DNA of 64,000 bases from RGIG3701 sp031553595 (GTDB taxonomy: Bacteria; Planctomycetota; Planctomycetia; Pirellulales; Thermoguttaceae). A program made the translations under genes and the position numbers. The DNA lies in the NCBI GenBank assembly GCA_031553595.1, contig JAVBLI010000008.1, forward strand, positions 62,001 through 126,000, read 5' to 3'. Below are positions 1-8,517 of this stretch, piece after piece (within the stretch, counting starts at the first letter, position 1; each line of letters opens with the position of its first letter). Below the pieces are notes generated by a model. The model saw only the letters and a list, made by a program, of their open reading frames with translations. It did no database searches and was not told the DNA's origin.

Positions 1-273
1 CAGAACGTCGCGACAGTGATGTACCTCATCAACCAGAAACGCATGGTTTTGAAGGAGGCCGAGCAGGTGCGACTGGTGGATTTATACATCGCCGTTTGCG
101 CCAATCGGAATATCGAGCGCGACGTCAATCTCGGGTTCATGCTCATGCCGCTGAAAGAAGGCACGGGCGCCCGGCCCGACTGCGACGAGGCGTTCCGGCA
201 GGAATTTAAGCGCGGCAAGGAAACCATCCAGGCCCGCCCGTATGAGCTGCGATGGCATTCGTTTTTGAAGTAA
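1..273 (+). CDS. C-terminal part of a secreted TPR/jelly-roll paralogue (5' end outside window)
   Basis: The reading frame is open from base 1 and ends in TAA at 271-273, so only about the last 90 residues are visible. They align along their whole length with the last 90 residues of the next gene (shared blocks RLVDLY, LGF.LMP, KRGKET, PYEL.WH). The two are tandem paralogues 24 bp apart. The full gene should carry a signal peptide, jelly-roll modules and TPRs like its neighbour, but none of that is in the window. Function is unknown. An internal ATG at 19 is not a credible start because homology continues upstream of it. Confidence 0.75.
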   Translation, partial: QNVATVMYLINQKRMVLKEAEQVRLVDLYIAVCANRNIERDVNLGFMLMPLKEGTGARPDCDEAFRQEFKRGKETIQARPYELRWHSFLK

Positions 274-297
274 TCCTTTTTTCCCAGTGAGTGAAGC

Positions 298-1896
298 ATG
301 AAAAAGTCGAGGATGATTTTATATATCGTATTTATGGCCGCGTTTTTCTCTTGGCCGCTGACACTCTGCGGGCAGGGATACTCCGAGCTGATGCCTGAAA
401 AAAGTGTGTGGTCGTTCGTGAACGCCAAGCCCGCGGCGAACTGGACGACGCAATTCCCCCTCCGCGGCGGCAAGATGTGCGTCGGCGAGCTGCACACCGA
501 CCGGCTATGGCCCCTGAGCATGCCGTGCGCGTGGATGACCACGAAACTGACGCTGCCAGCGGACTATAAACCGGGAAACCTGTACCTGCTCTATCGTTAC
601 GACGACCATGCCGCGTTCTTTGTCAACGGTGCGCCGGTCTATCAATGCCTGGGGATGTGTACTGGAAATCAGATCAAGCGAATCCGAAATCCGCTCGTAC
701 CGGGTGACAATTTTATCGCCGCCTTCTGCGAAAACCTCCGGGGGGATGGTTACGTTCTCGCAGTACTGCTGACCGACAACCAGCCGGCCTTGGACGCCGA
801 TTCTATCCTGCCGTCGGATGGCACGTGGTCTTATACCTTCGACAATCCCGGCGCACGATGGACGACGCAATCCCCTTTACCGCGGAGCAAAACGATCGTT
901 GGCCCGATTTCCAAAAACAACGTATGGAGCGGCCAGTATAAAAATGTCTGGATGACACGTACGGTCAACCTCCCCATGACGTACGTCCCCGAAGAAATGA
1001 TCGTCGAATACAATATCGACGACAACATCTGGGTGTATGTCAACGGTGTCGAGGTCTTGCAGGAGGGCACGACGGAAGGTAGCTGGCGACTGGCAAGAGA
1101 CGTGAAAAATCCGCTAAAACCCGGGAAGAATATCATTGCCGTCCGCGCTGAAAATATCGAATCCTATTCCTATGTCGGCGTGGACATTTACACCCGGCAA
1201 TTCACCGAGGAAGACAAGCAAAATCCGATGAAAAATATCTCCCGTCCCCCCGCGCCCCGGGGCGGCGAGGAGGAAGAGTCGCCGGTTGAGAATTTGACGG
1301 AAGCGGAGAAGCAGATTCTCCGGGCGATGGCGTGTTTCAAGATCGGCCAGGATAAAACGGCGCTGACGGCACTGGAGAAGGTGGCCGAGGAAAACCCGAA
1401 AGATGCCCAGGCGAATTGCGTGCTCGGTCTGTATACTTTGCTGAAAACGAAAAAGCGGTCCGCCGCGTTCGAATACTTTCAGAAGGCCGTCAAGGCGAGC
1501 GCCAAAGACCCGACCCTGCTAAACAATTACGCCATCGCGGCGCTGGAAAACAAGAAATTCGATTCCGCCCTGCAAGCCTGGGAGCGGCTGGCGAAGTTGG
1601 AAAAGCCGCCGTTTCAGTTGACCCAAAACGTCGGCACGCTGATGGCCCTGCTCCAGCAAAAACGCGTGACGATGAAGGACGCCGAGCAGACACGGCTGGT
1701 GGATTTATACGTGAAAGTCAGCACGGGACAGACCGCCCAGTACGACGAAAGTCTCGGGTTTTTGCTGATGCCGGTCAAAGGGAGCGTCGCCGCCAGAGCG
1801 GAATACGACGCCGTTTTTCAGCAGGAAATGAAGCGCGGCAAAGAAACGCTTCAGGGCCAGCCGTATGAATTAAAATGGCACACGTTCACGAAATAA
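298..1896 (+). CDS. Secreted protein with two galactose-binding-like modules and TPRs
   Basis: 532 residues. Residues 1-27 form a signal peptide (KK start, hydrophobic core, cleavage near LCGQG). Two copies of a roughly 120-residue module follow (about 35-155 and 165-305). Each opens with a W-S-F/Y motif and ends with NPL.PG.N.IA. then EN; the pattern YDDHAAFFVNG / YNIDDNIWVYVNG is what galactose-binding jelly-roll domains of glycosidases look like. After a proline/glutamate linker, residues about 335-440 hold two or three TPRs, and the last 90 residues match the truncated gene upstream. Likely a periplasmic or surface ligand-binding protein; no catalytic motif seen. Start ATG has only a weak ribosome site (GTGAG). 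It belongs to a three-gene paralogue array. Confidence 0.75.
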   Translation: MKKSRMILYIVFMAAFFSWPLTLCGQGYSELMPEKSVWSFVNAKPAANWTTQFPLRGGKMCVGELHTDRLWPLSMPCAWMTTKLTLPADYKPGNLYLLYRYDDHAAFFVNGAPVYQCLGMCTGNQIKRIRNPLVPGDNFIAAFCENLRGDGYVLAVLLTDNQPALDADSILPSDGTWSYTFDNPGARWTTQSPLPRSKTIVGPISKNNVWSGQYKNVWMTRTVNLPMTYVPEEMIVEYNIDDNIWVYVNGVEVLQEGTTEGSWRLARDVKNPLKPGKNIIAVRAENIESYSYVGVDIYTRQFTEEDKQNPMKNISRPPAPRGGEEEESPVENLTEAEKQILRAMACFKIGQDKTALTALEKVAEENPKDAQANCVLGLYTLLKTKKRSAAFEYFQKAVKASAKDPTLLNNYAIAALENKKFDSALQAWERLAKLEKPPFQLTQNVGTLMALLQQKRVTMKDAEQTRLVDLYVKVSTGQTAQYDESLGFLLMPVKGSVAARAEYDAVFQQEMKRGKETLQGQPYELKWHTFTK

Positions 1897-1931
1897 ACGC
1901 CCATACGCCCCAAACCGGTTTGTTTTGCAAG

Positions 1932-2052
1932 AAAACAGCAGCCGGGAATGGAGCGGAATGCAATGACGCGCAATGACCGGATCGAAGTGGAGAGACGCTC
2001 GGCGGCATTTATCCGGTCATTCCGCTGCGCTTCATTCCCGGCTGCTGTTTTT
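1932..2052. repeat. Long-palindrome repeat, copy 1
   Basis: Left end AAAACAGCAGCCGGGAATG, right end CATTCCCGGCTGCTGTTTT: a perfect outer inverted repeat of about 18 bp. An inner pair, ATGACCGGAT and ATCCGGTCAT, lies nearer the centre. The copy lies 35 bp after one paralogue and ends 76 bp before the next. Same family as the loci at 26114, 47691, 53021, 55163, 60624 and 62428. Confidence 0.85.
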
Positions 2053-2127
2053 GCGGAAATGACCTTTTTGTTACGCAGGTGAGTGGAAACACCACCCACA
2101 TTTCGTTAAATCACAAGGAAAAGAATC

Positions 2128-2574
2128 ATTAAAAAAATCGCCGTCTGTCTGTATTCCGCGATATTCGCAGTCTCCGCCTGGCAATCCGCGGCCGTCTGTG
2201 GACAGGAAAGTACCGACCTGCTGCCGGAAAAAAGCGTGTGGTCTTACGTCCACGCCTATCCGGGAGACGGCTGGGCGACGCAAAGCATCGAGTTGCCGGA
2301 GGATTTCAAGCCCGCGGAGATGGAAATGATCCTGCAAACCATCGTCGACGACACCCTGCGGGTTTACATTAACGGCGAGCAGGTATTTCGCGGTGGCAGT
2401 ACCGACTTCTGGGCGTTTACCCGCACGGCGAAGCATCCGCTGAAGCCCGGTAAAAATATCATAGCCGTCCGCGGCGAAAATTATGAGCGTGACGGAAGAA
2501 TCGGCCTCGACCTTTTCCTCCGAAAATACACCGAAGAGGAAAGCAGGAATCGGCCCGCCGACGCAAGTAAATAA
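2128..2574 (+). CDS. Short secreted paralogue with one jelly-roll module, apparent ATT start
   Basis: The protein matches one galactose-binding-like module of the 298-1896 gene (KSVWSYV, NGEQVF, HPLKPGKNIIAVRGEN) and stops shortly after it, so it lacks the second module and the TPRs. An obvious signal peptide (KKIAVCLYSAIFAVSAW, then cleavage near AVCGQ) lies upstream of the first in-frame GTG at 2236. The frame is open back to a TAA at 2107. The only position that fits both the leader and a ribosome site (AAGGAAAAG at 2115-2123) is ATT at 2128, giving 148 residues. Either ATT is used as a rare start codon or an ATG has mutated. The product is otherwise intact. Function unknown. Confidence 0.6.
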   Translation: MKKIAVCLYSAIFAVSAWQSAAVCGQESTDLLPEKSVWSYVHAYPGDGWATQSIELPEDFKPAEMEMILQTIVDDTLRVYINGEQVFRGGSTDFWAFTRTAKHPLKPGKNIIAVRGENYERDGRIGLDLFLRKYTEEESRNRPADASK

Positions 2575-2604
2575 GTATCATCGAATTTCCCATGGAGTAA
2601 AAAA

Positions 2605-3438
2605 ATGAAGCGGCGTATCTTTTTGTTTTCGTGTCTGGTGGTGTGTTTCGCGGTGCGTGCTTTTGCCGGCGACGTGCCCGAAAAATGGGACGGCACACAA
2701 GGCGAATGGCATGGCTACGCAATGTGGGATTTCACGCATGAAGATCGGCCGTGCAAGGTGGTGCTTCCGAAAACGGCGGCGGCGGGCAATCCGTGGGTCT
2801 GGCGGGCGGTGTTCTGGGGGCATGAACCGCAGACGGAAATCGCGATGCTGGAGAAGGGCTGGGCCGTCGCGTGGGTCGGAGCCAGCGACCTGCTGGGTTC
2901 GCCGCAAAATATGAAAGAGCGGACGGCATTCTACGATTTCCTCACGGAAACGCACGAGTTCAACAAAAAGCCGGTGCTGCTGGGCATGAGCCGCGGCGGG
3001 CTGTGTTCGCTGAACTGGGCCATCGCGCACCCCGTTTGCGTGACGGCCCTTTACCTCGACGCCCCCGTGTGCGACTTGCGCAGTTGGCCCGGCGGAAAAG
3101 GCACCAGCCCGGGCAGCGCCGGCGACTGGCAGAGCGTCCTGACCCTTTACGGCCTGGATGAAGCAACCGCCGTGGAGGCGAAGATCAGCCCCGTCGACAC
3201 CTTCGCGCCGCTGGCAGAGCAGAAAATCCCCCTGCTGTTCGTCTGCGGCGACGCCGATAAAGTCGTGCCGTATACCGAAAACGCCGAGCTGTTCATCACG
3301 CGTTATGAAAAAGCAGGTGGCCCCGTGCAAAAAATCGTAAAGCCCGGTGTCGATCACCATCCCCACTCCCTGCAGGATCCTGCCCCCATCGTCGCCTTTC
3401 TCCTCGACGCCTGGGACGCCGCCGCTGAGAGTAACTGA
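2605..3438 (+). CDS. Secreted alpha/beta hydrolase (esterase/lipase-like)
   Basis: 277 residues with signal peptide 1-21 (cleavage after AFA). Alpha/beta-hydrolase fold hallmarks are visible: nucleophile elbow GMSRGG with Ser129, a late acid in CGDADKVVPY, and the catalytic His in the GVDHHPHS segment near the C-terminus. Substrate cannot be told from sequence. Such enzymes in planctomycetes often sit with carbohydrate-active genes and may remove ester groups from glycans; here the gene follows the jelly-roll array and faces a GH50-like gene. Start ATG has GGAG 8 bases upstream. Confidence 0.8.
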   Translation: MKRRIFLFSCLVVCFAVRAFAGDVPEKWDGTQGEWHGYAMWDFTHEDRPCKVVLPKTAAAGNPWVWRAVFWGHEPQTEIAMLEKGWAVAWVGASDLLGSPQNMKERTAFYDFLTETHEFNKKPVLLGMSRGGLCSLNWAIAHPVCVTALYLDAPVCDLRSWPGGKGTSPGSAGDWQSVLTLYGLDEATAVEAKISPVDTFAPLAEQKIPLLFVCGDADKVVPYTENAELFITRYEKAGGPVQKIVKPGVDHHPHSLQDPAPIVAFLLDAWDAAAESN

Positions 3439-3476
3439 CATCGGATGAACGCCGAGCAACCAAACCGCAGGCGCCG

Positions 3477-5597
3477 TTATTTCTTCACTTCCCCCATGCG
3501 GATTTCGTAAAGTTTGTAGCCCACCCGTCGCGCGGCGGCGACGATTTCCGAATACGGTGTGTCGGTGACGGTGAGGAAGCCGATCTGATAGTTTTCGCCG
3601 TCGCCCCGGCCGGTGGTCGCCTGGTCGCCGTATTGGAACCAGTGCGTGCCGATGATGGCGGGGTGGGCAAGCGCCGAGAGAACGTAGGTTTCGTAAGCGT
3701 CCGCGCGGTCCTGTTGCGAGTCGGTGGCGACCAGACCGGTGTGGAACATGCCGCGATCCAGGGCCCCGAAATGGAACTCGCCGATGACCACAGGCATGTC
3801 GATTCCCTCCGGCAGGGTGAGGTCGGCCAGCGCCCGCTGATAGCGGTTGAAGCTGACCACGTCGCAGAATTCGGCAGACGCCCGAATTGCCGTCTCATTC
3901 CCCCACGCGAATCGGCAGCCGAGATACAGTTTGTTCGGGGCCGCTTTTTTCAGGGCATCGCGAATCGTGCGGAAGTATTTCTCGCAGATCCGCTTGTGAA
4001 ACGCGTCCAGATCCGTCCCCGCATGCGTTTCGTCGGGCTTTTCGGTGGATGCGAGCGCCGCGTCCCAGTCGATGAAAGTCGTTTTCCACGCAGCGTTCAG
4101 CTTTTCGATCGTGCCGTATTTCTTCTTTAAATCCTCCACGAAAACCAGCTTCGCGGGCTGGTCGGCGGGGGACGTGATCGCACCGATTGCCAGGGAACGC
4201 TCGTTGCCCCAGCTGATCTCATTGTCGACGAAATACCCCACGCACCACGGGTCGTCGCCGCTGCGTTTTCCCTCGGCGTCGGCATTTTTCGAGACCATCG
4301 CCTCGAATTCCAGCGAGAACGGGTCGACGAATTTGCCCCAGTAGCCGGCGCTGCCCTCGATGAAGCGGCTGTTGGTGCCCATCGTGGCGGTGTAGGGCGT
4401 TTTTTGTTGTTTGTAAATGTCGCGGTCGGACCAGTTGGCGATTGTATTCATGCCCCAGCTTTTGAGGCGTTTGTGCACCATGTCCGCGTGGGCGGTGTAC
4501 CAGCCGTCGGGGCCGTACTTGCGGATGAGATTGGCCTGCGTGAAGTTGAACGTCGCGTACGGCGTCTTGTTTTCGTAGTAATTATGCGGGGCCCACCAGC
4601 CCTGGCCGTAACAGATTTTGAAGGCGTCGGCGTCGCGGGCGGGCAGATCGGCGAAATAAAATTCGCGGTCGGTGATAGGCGTCGTGCCGTTGCCGGTGCC
4701 CACGCAGTCAACGCCGTGCGACCAGAACAGGTAGCCGTCGGGGTCGACGAACCACCAGCGGCCGTCGTGTTTCTGGACGCGGAAATGGCCGGTGGCTTCG
4801 AGTTTCGGGCCCGCGGTGAAGCCGCCGTAGGGGCTGCGGTTTTTCGGGCCGGGATGTTTGGTCAGGTCGTCTTTTTCGCTTTGAATGTTCGCCAGCAGTT
4901 CGGCGTCGGAGTGAATCTTGCCAGGCCAGTCCTCGTGCTTGAATTGCCCGTATTGGTCGATCATCGGAAAAAACGCTTCGGGCGTCATTTTTCGCCACGC
5001 CGCCACAGCGTTATTTTTGCCCTCCACGGCCGTGATTTTCCCCACACTCCAGCGGCTCTCACGCCCCGGATTGTTGAGAAAAAGTGTGAACGCCGTCACC
5101 GCGTCGCGATGAAACACGACGTTCGCCGAGCCACCCTGACTCTGGCTGCCGCCGGGGAAACCCCGCATCGCGAAAAGCTTGTCGGCCAGTTGCGGCGGCG
5201 TGACGTTCGGCAGCGTAACCCGGCATTTCTGCGTCTCGCCGGGCAGGATGGTGAAACTCTGCGTGATCGTGCCGCCCATGGTTTTCCAGTCGATTTCGGG
5301 GGAGTCGAGCCGGCAGTTCAGCTGAAGCTGCATGGCGTCGTGGTTCGTCACCTCGATCATCACGCGGTCGCAGCTTTCGAGATTCCAGTTCTGCTTGCCG
5401 AAAAAGAACCCGGGCCAGGTGCCGTCTTTTTCGGTCTCGACAAGAATCGCGGTGCCCTGGCGGGTGAGCTTCGCCGTCTGTGGCTTCACCGTCTCCAGAT
5501 TCACCGTCGCGGCGTCGAAAAGCGTGATGTCCGCGGCTTGAAGCACGCCGGCAGTGATGAGCATCAGCATGCCCAGGAGGAAAAACAGGCGGGACAT
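3477..5597 (-). CDS. Secreted glycoside hydrolase, GH50 (beta-agarase)-like
   Basis: 706 residues with signal peptide 1-21 (cleavage near VLQA). An N-terminal carbohydrate-binding-like region (about 25-200) precedes a TIM-barrel of clan GH-A type. The stretch GHFRVQKHDGRWWFVDPDG is characteristic of GH50 agarases and relatives. Candidate acid/base Glu460 lies in VGYFVDNEISW and candidate nucleophile Glu607 in VIGEFHFG; the spacing suits GH50. Likely acts outside the cytoplasm on galactan-type polysaccharide, but GH42-like or other clan-A specificity is possible. Start chosen at ATG 5597 because AAGGAG lies 8 bases upstream and the leader begins there. It follows a terminator of the PEP-CTERM gene, so it probably has its own transcription start. 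Confidence 0.8.
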   Translation of the reverse strand: MSRLFFLLGMLMLITAGVLQAADITLFDAATVNLETVKPQTAKLTRQGTAILVETEKDGTWPGFFFGKQNWNLESCDRVMIEVTNHDAMQLQLNCRLDSPEIDWKTMGGTITQSFTILPGETQKCRVTLPNVTPPQLADKLFAMRGFPGGSQSQGGSANVVFHRDAVTAFTLFLNNPGRESRWSVGKITAVEGKNNAVAAWRKMTPEAFFPMIDQYGQFKHEDWPGKIHSDAELLANIQSEKDDLTKHPGPKNRSPYGGFTAGPKLEATGHFRVQKHDGRWWFVDPDGYLFWSHGVDCVGTGNGTTPITDREFYFADLPARDADAFKICYGQGWWAPHNYYENKTPYATFNFTQANLIRKYGPDGWYTAHADMVHKRLKSWGMNTIANWSDRDIYKQQKTPYTATMGTNSRFIEGSAGYWGKFVDPFSLEFEAMVSKNADAEGKRSGDDPWCVGYFVDNEISWGNERSLAIGAITSPADQPAKLVFVEDLKKKYGTIEKLNAAWKTTFIDWDAALASTEKPDETHAGTDLDAFHKRICEKYFRTIRDALKKAAPNKLYLGCRFAWGNETAIRASAEFCDVVSFNRYQRALADLTLPEGIDMPVVIGEFHFGALDRGMFHTGLVATDSQQDRADAYETYVLSALAHPAIIGTHWFQYGDQATTGRGDGENYQIGFLTVTDTPYSEIVAAARRVGYKLYEIRMGEVKK

Positions 5598-5623
5598 AAA
5601 TAACTCCTTGTATTCGGGATGAC

Positions 5624-5657
5624 AAAATAAAAGCCGGTTGCGCGAACACTCCCGGCT
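5624..5657 (-). terminator. Rho-independent terminator after the PEP-CTERM gene
   Basis: On the minus strand AGCCGG and CCGGCT form a 6-bp stem around a 14-base loop, followed directly by TTTATTTT. It lies just after the stop of the 5698-8337 gene and before the GH50-like gene. Confidence 0.6.
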
Positions 5658-5697
5658 TGATGAAAATATGGTTAAAACCGCGGTGGAGGGAGACGAA

Positions 5698-8337
5698 TTA
5701 TCCTTTCCGGCGGCGGACGCAGCCCAGCCCCATGACGCCCAGCAGAAGCAGCAGCCACGTGGCCGGCTCAGGGACGCGCTCGAGGTAATAACTGCCGTTT
5801 TCGTGCTGGCCCAACATCCAGTACTCGGTGCCGGGGGCCAGGCCGATGGTTCCCCAGGTGAAATTCGCCGATGTGAAAATGTCACTCAGCTCGAGGGTTC
5901 GGCCGGTCTCCATTTCGGCGAACATGTCGTTGAGGTACAGCAGGATGTTTCGCACGTCCAGCTCGCCGGAAGTGACGCTAATGGTGTCGGGCAGGATGTT
6001 GCCGTCGCCGTCCATCGTGATGTCGATCAGGATGCCGCCGCCGAGAAAACTGGCGCCTTGCGAGAATACGGCGTCGACGCGATTGCCTTTGCCGCCGGGC
6101 GAGTAAATGCCCTCGCTGCCCTCTTCCTGGGTATAATGGATGTCCACGTATGGGTTGGTAAACGTGCTGCCCATGAGGTTCAGCGTGCCGGTGCCGGAAA
6201 AGGAGCCCACATTCAGCGTGCCGTCGCTGGCGAAGGTCAAAACGCTGGTGTCGTTGAGCGCGACGGTGCCGGCCGTGAGGCTCGCGTTGCCGCTGAAATT
6301 CATCGTGCTGTTGCCGTTGGCGGTGAGCGCACCGGTCACTCGCAGCGAGGCGTTGTCTTTGAGCGTGGTGGTGGTGCCATCAAGCAGGGTCATGCTCGCG
6401 GTCCGCAGGTCGGCCGTGCCCTGAAGAATCAGGACGTCCGCCAGGGTCGAACTGGGTGTAACACTGCCACCGGTGGCGCCGACGGTGACGCTTGCCAGCA
6501 CCGAGCCGTCGTGCACGAAATGGCTGCCGCCGGTAATGGTGACCGTTCCTTTGGTTCCGACGGTCGAGTTATGCCCGAAATTGACCGTGCCCGTGCCGCT
6601 GACGCCTTCGGTCGTGACCGCGGCGTTGGGAATCATGTCGGCGCCCTGACCGGCTCGGATGAAGGCGCGATAGGTGGGCGAAGCAAGCGCCAGCATCCCG
6701 TTGTCGCCGACATAATACGCTGGGGAAGCGTTGGCGGCAGAAATGTATAATCCGCCGTCAAGCACCGTCGTCGTCCCTGTGTAGGTCGAGGCTTTGTCCG
6801 ATAAGGTGACATTTCCGGTGCCGGTTTTAATGACATTCATCGCCTTATCGCTATCGACCAGATTCACGCCGCGGATTTGCATGTCTTCGGCCGTACCGAA
6901 AGCGGCCAGGTATAAATCATACGAATTGGTGCTGGTGTTCAGCAGGCCAGAGGTAAGACTGCCGCCGCCCTGAATCCAGTGGCCGGCGTTTCGCAACATC
7001 AGCGACCCAGCGGTAAGCGTGACCGTATCGCCGGTATTAATCCGATAATCCGCCTGCGTGATGAGTGAATTTAAAGTGAAAACATCCGTGTAGGTGCCGG
7101 GGGCCATCTGCGTCTCTTGCACATAATTACCGTTGAGAACGTTTCCGTCATTCCCCACCGCGACGATATTTCCGCTGCCACTGTCGAATTTCGCAAAACA
7201 CACGCCGGTGGTTGCCGTGTTGAGATACACACCGGGGAGGAATCCGTCGGCGGTGGTGTAATATCCGGTGAGCGTGCCGAACTTCACGTTCGTCGGCGCG
7301 GCGGTGTAATAAGAAACTCCCGGGGCCGTGAGCTCCGCATTGGCAATCGTCAGCGAAGCGCCGGACGTCGCCTGAACCCCCGCCAGGCTCTGGAGCTGCA
7401 CCGTTCCGTTATTGAGCGTGACCTCACCATTGCCGGTAGCCAGCACCCGGTTCAGCGCGACGGTTTGGCCTTCCAGGGAAATCGCGCGGTTGCCGCCGGT
7501 GGAAATGAGCCGCAGCATGTTATAATTCGCGGGCGTGGCGGTTTGGCCGGTGAGGTCGTCCTGCCAGGTTAAGGCGGACCACGCGGTATCGGCGGCGATC
7601 CATGTACCGTAAGACGCCGCGGTGTTGACGATTTGCAGGGCGCTATAACTGCCACGGCCACCGCCGGTTGTCCTGCCGGCAACGGAAAGCGTGGCGGCGG
7701 TTTGATTCGTTACGTGCAGGTAATTCGTCCCTTCCTTAAGCGTAACCTCAGCCTGCATCACGGAAGCGCCGTCGCCCCAACTGTAGTTGTCGGCGTTTTG
7801 GCCGACAGGCACGACCGCCGTACTTTCGGCGTCTAATATTCCGTAGTAGATCGTACCGTTAATGGTCGGCGCGCGAAAGCGGTTGAGGGAAGCATTGTCA
7901 GAAGACGCGTAATAATACACATCATAGCTGAAATACGGCATTTCCAGCGTGACCGTCGGCGAACTGCTGTCGTCCAGATAACCGAAAACAAGAATCGCAT
8001 TGTTGGACGTCGACGGGCGAGTTCCCGTCGCGGTGTAGGTATTGGGAGAAGTCCAGGTACCGGCCAGCGAATAGCTGCTTCCGTTGTTATTCACCACGGA
8101 GGTAATCGTCCCCGCCTTGTTGAGATCGTTATTCGTGCGGGGATTCGTATCATTTACCCCCGTACCTAAATTGTTCCAGGCGGAAGCGCCGACGCCGACC
8201 ACTCCGAACAGCCCCGCCCCCTCCGGTGCACCGTAATTCGGCGCGAAGTTCAGCGAAATCGAATCCTGCGCCCGCGCGGCGGAAGCGTAAAGCAGTGTAC
8301 AGGCCAGAAGAATTGTAAAAATATAACGATTGCTCAT
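5698..8337 (-). CDS. PEP-CTERM surface protein with autotransporter-type beta-strand repeats
   Basis: 879 residues. Signal peptide 1-23 (cleavage near ARAQ). The body is rich in G, T, S and N with repeated beta-strand units such as TYTGTTTVLDGGL, the autotransporter-associated beta-strand signature, predicting a long beta-helix. The C-terminus is a textbook PEP-CTERM sorting signal: VPEPATW, a hydrophobic helix, then RRRKG. In other bacteria such tails are processed by exosortase; no exosortase gene lies in the window. Start at ATG 8337 because GGGGAG is 8 bases upstream. Probably an exported cell-surface or matrix protein of unknown role. Confidence 0.8.
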   Translation of the reverse strand: MSNRYIFTILLACTLLYASAARAQDSISLNFAPNYGAPEGAGLFGVVGVGASAWNNLGTGVNDTNPRTNNDLNKAGTITSVVNNNGSSYSLAGTWTSPNTYTATGTRPSTSNNAILVFGYLDDSSSPTVTLEMPYFSYDVYYYASSDNASLNRFRAPTINGTIYYGILDAESTAVVPVGQNADNYSWGDGASVMQAEVTLKEGTNYLHVTNQTAATLSVAGRTTGGGRGSYSALQIVNTAASYGTWIAADTAWSALTWQDDLTGQTATPANYNMLRLISTGGNRAISLEGQTVALNRVLATGNGEVTLNNGTVQLQSLAGVQATSGASLTIANAELTAPGVSYYTAAPTNVKFGTLTGYYTTADGFLPGVYLNTATTGVCFAKFDSGSGNIVAVGNDGNVLNGNYVQETQMAPGTYTDVFTLNSLITQADYRINTGDTVTLTAGSLMLRNAGHWIQGGGSLTSGLLNTSTNSYDLYLAAFGTAEDMQIRGVNLVDSDKAMNVIKTGTGNVTLSDKASTYTGTTTVLDGGLYISAANASPAYYVGDNGMLALASPTYRAFIRAGQGADMIPNAAVTTEGVSGTGTVNFGHNSTVGTKGTVTITGGSHFVHDGSVLASVTVGATGGSVTPSSTLADVLILQGTADLRTASMTLLDGTTTTLKDNASLRVTGALTANGNSTMNFSGNASLTAGTVALNDTSVLTFASDGTLNVGSFSGTGTLNLMGSTFTNPYVDIHYTQEEGSEGIYSPGGKGNRVDAVFSQGASFLGGGILIDITMDGDGNILPDTISVTSGELDVRNILLYLNDMFAEMETGRTLELSDIFTSANFTWGTIGLAPGTEYWMLGQHENGSYYLERVPEPATWLLLLLGVMGLGCVRRRKG

Positions 8338-8393
8338 GACTTTTCTCCCCAAAAAAAGTTTTACAGAATATAGAAATATTGAAGTACAAATCT

Positions 8394-8422
8394 ATTCTAG
8401 TTAAGATTTCGTTTATCGTCAA
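8394..8422 (-). promoter_or_regulatory. Sigma70-like promoter for the PEP-CTERM gene
   Basis: On the minus strand TTGACG (8417-8422), 17 bases, then TAGAAT (8394-8399), about 55 bases before the ATG at 8337. Confidence 0.6.
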
Positions 8423-8473
8423 GAAGAAATTCGACGAAAAAAGTAAAAATAAAGCGTTTAGACAAAAAGGCAT

Positions 8474-8517
8474 AAAAAAAGGGGTTAAGACGGAATTTCA
8501 GAAGGAACACCCTTATT
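8474..8517 (-). terminator. Terminator at the 3' end of the helicase gene
   Basis: On the minus strand AAGGGTGTT pairs with AACCCCTT (one bulge) and is followed by seven T. The left arm overlaps the last codon and stop of the helicase gene. Confidence 0.5.

Noticed and set aside
4404..5603. Plus-strand frame of 399 codons opposite the GH50-like gene
   Set aside because: Antisense to a gene with signal peptide and catalytic motifs; no recognisable protein.
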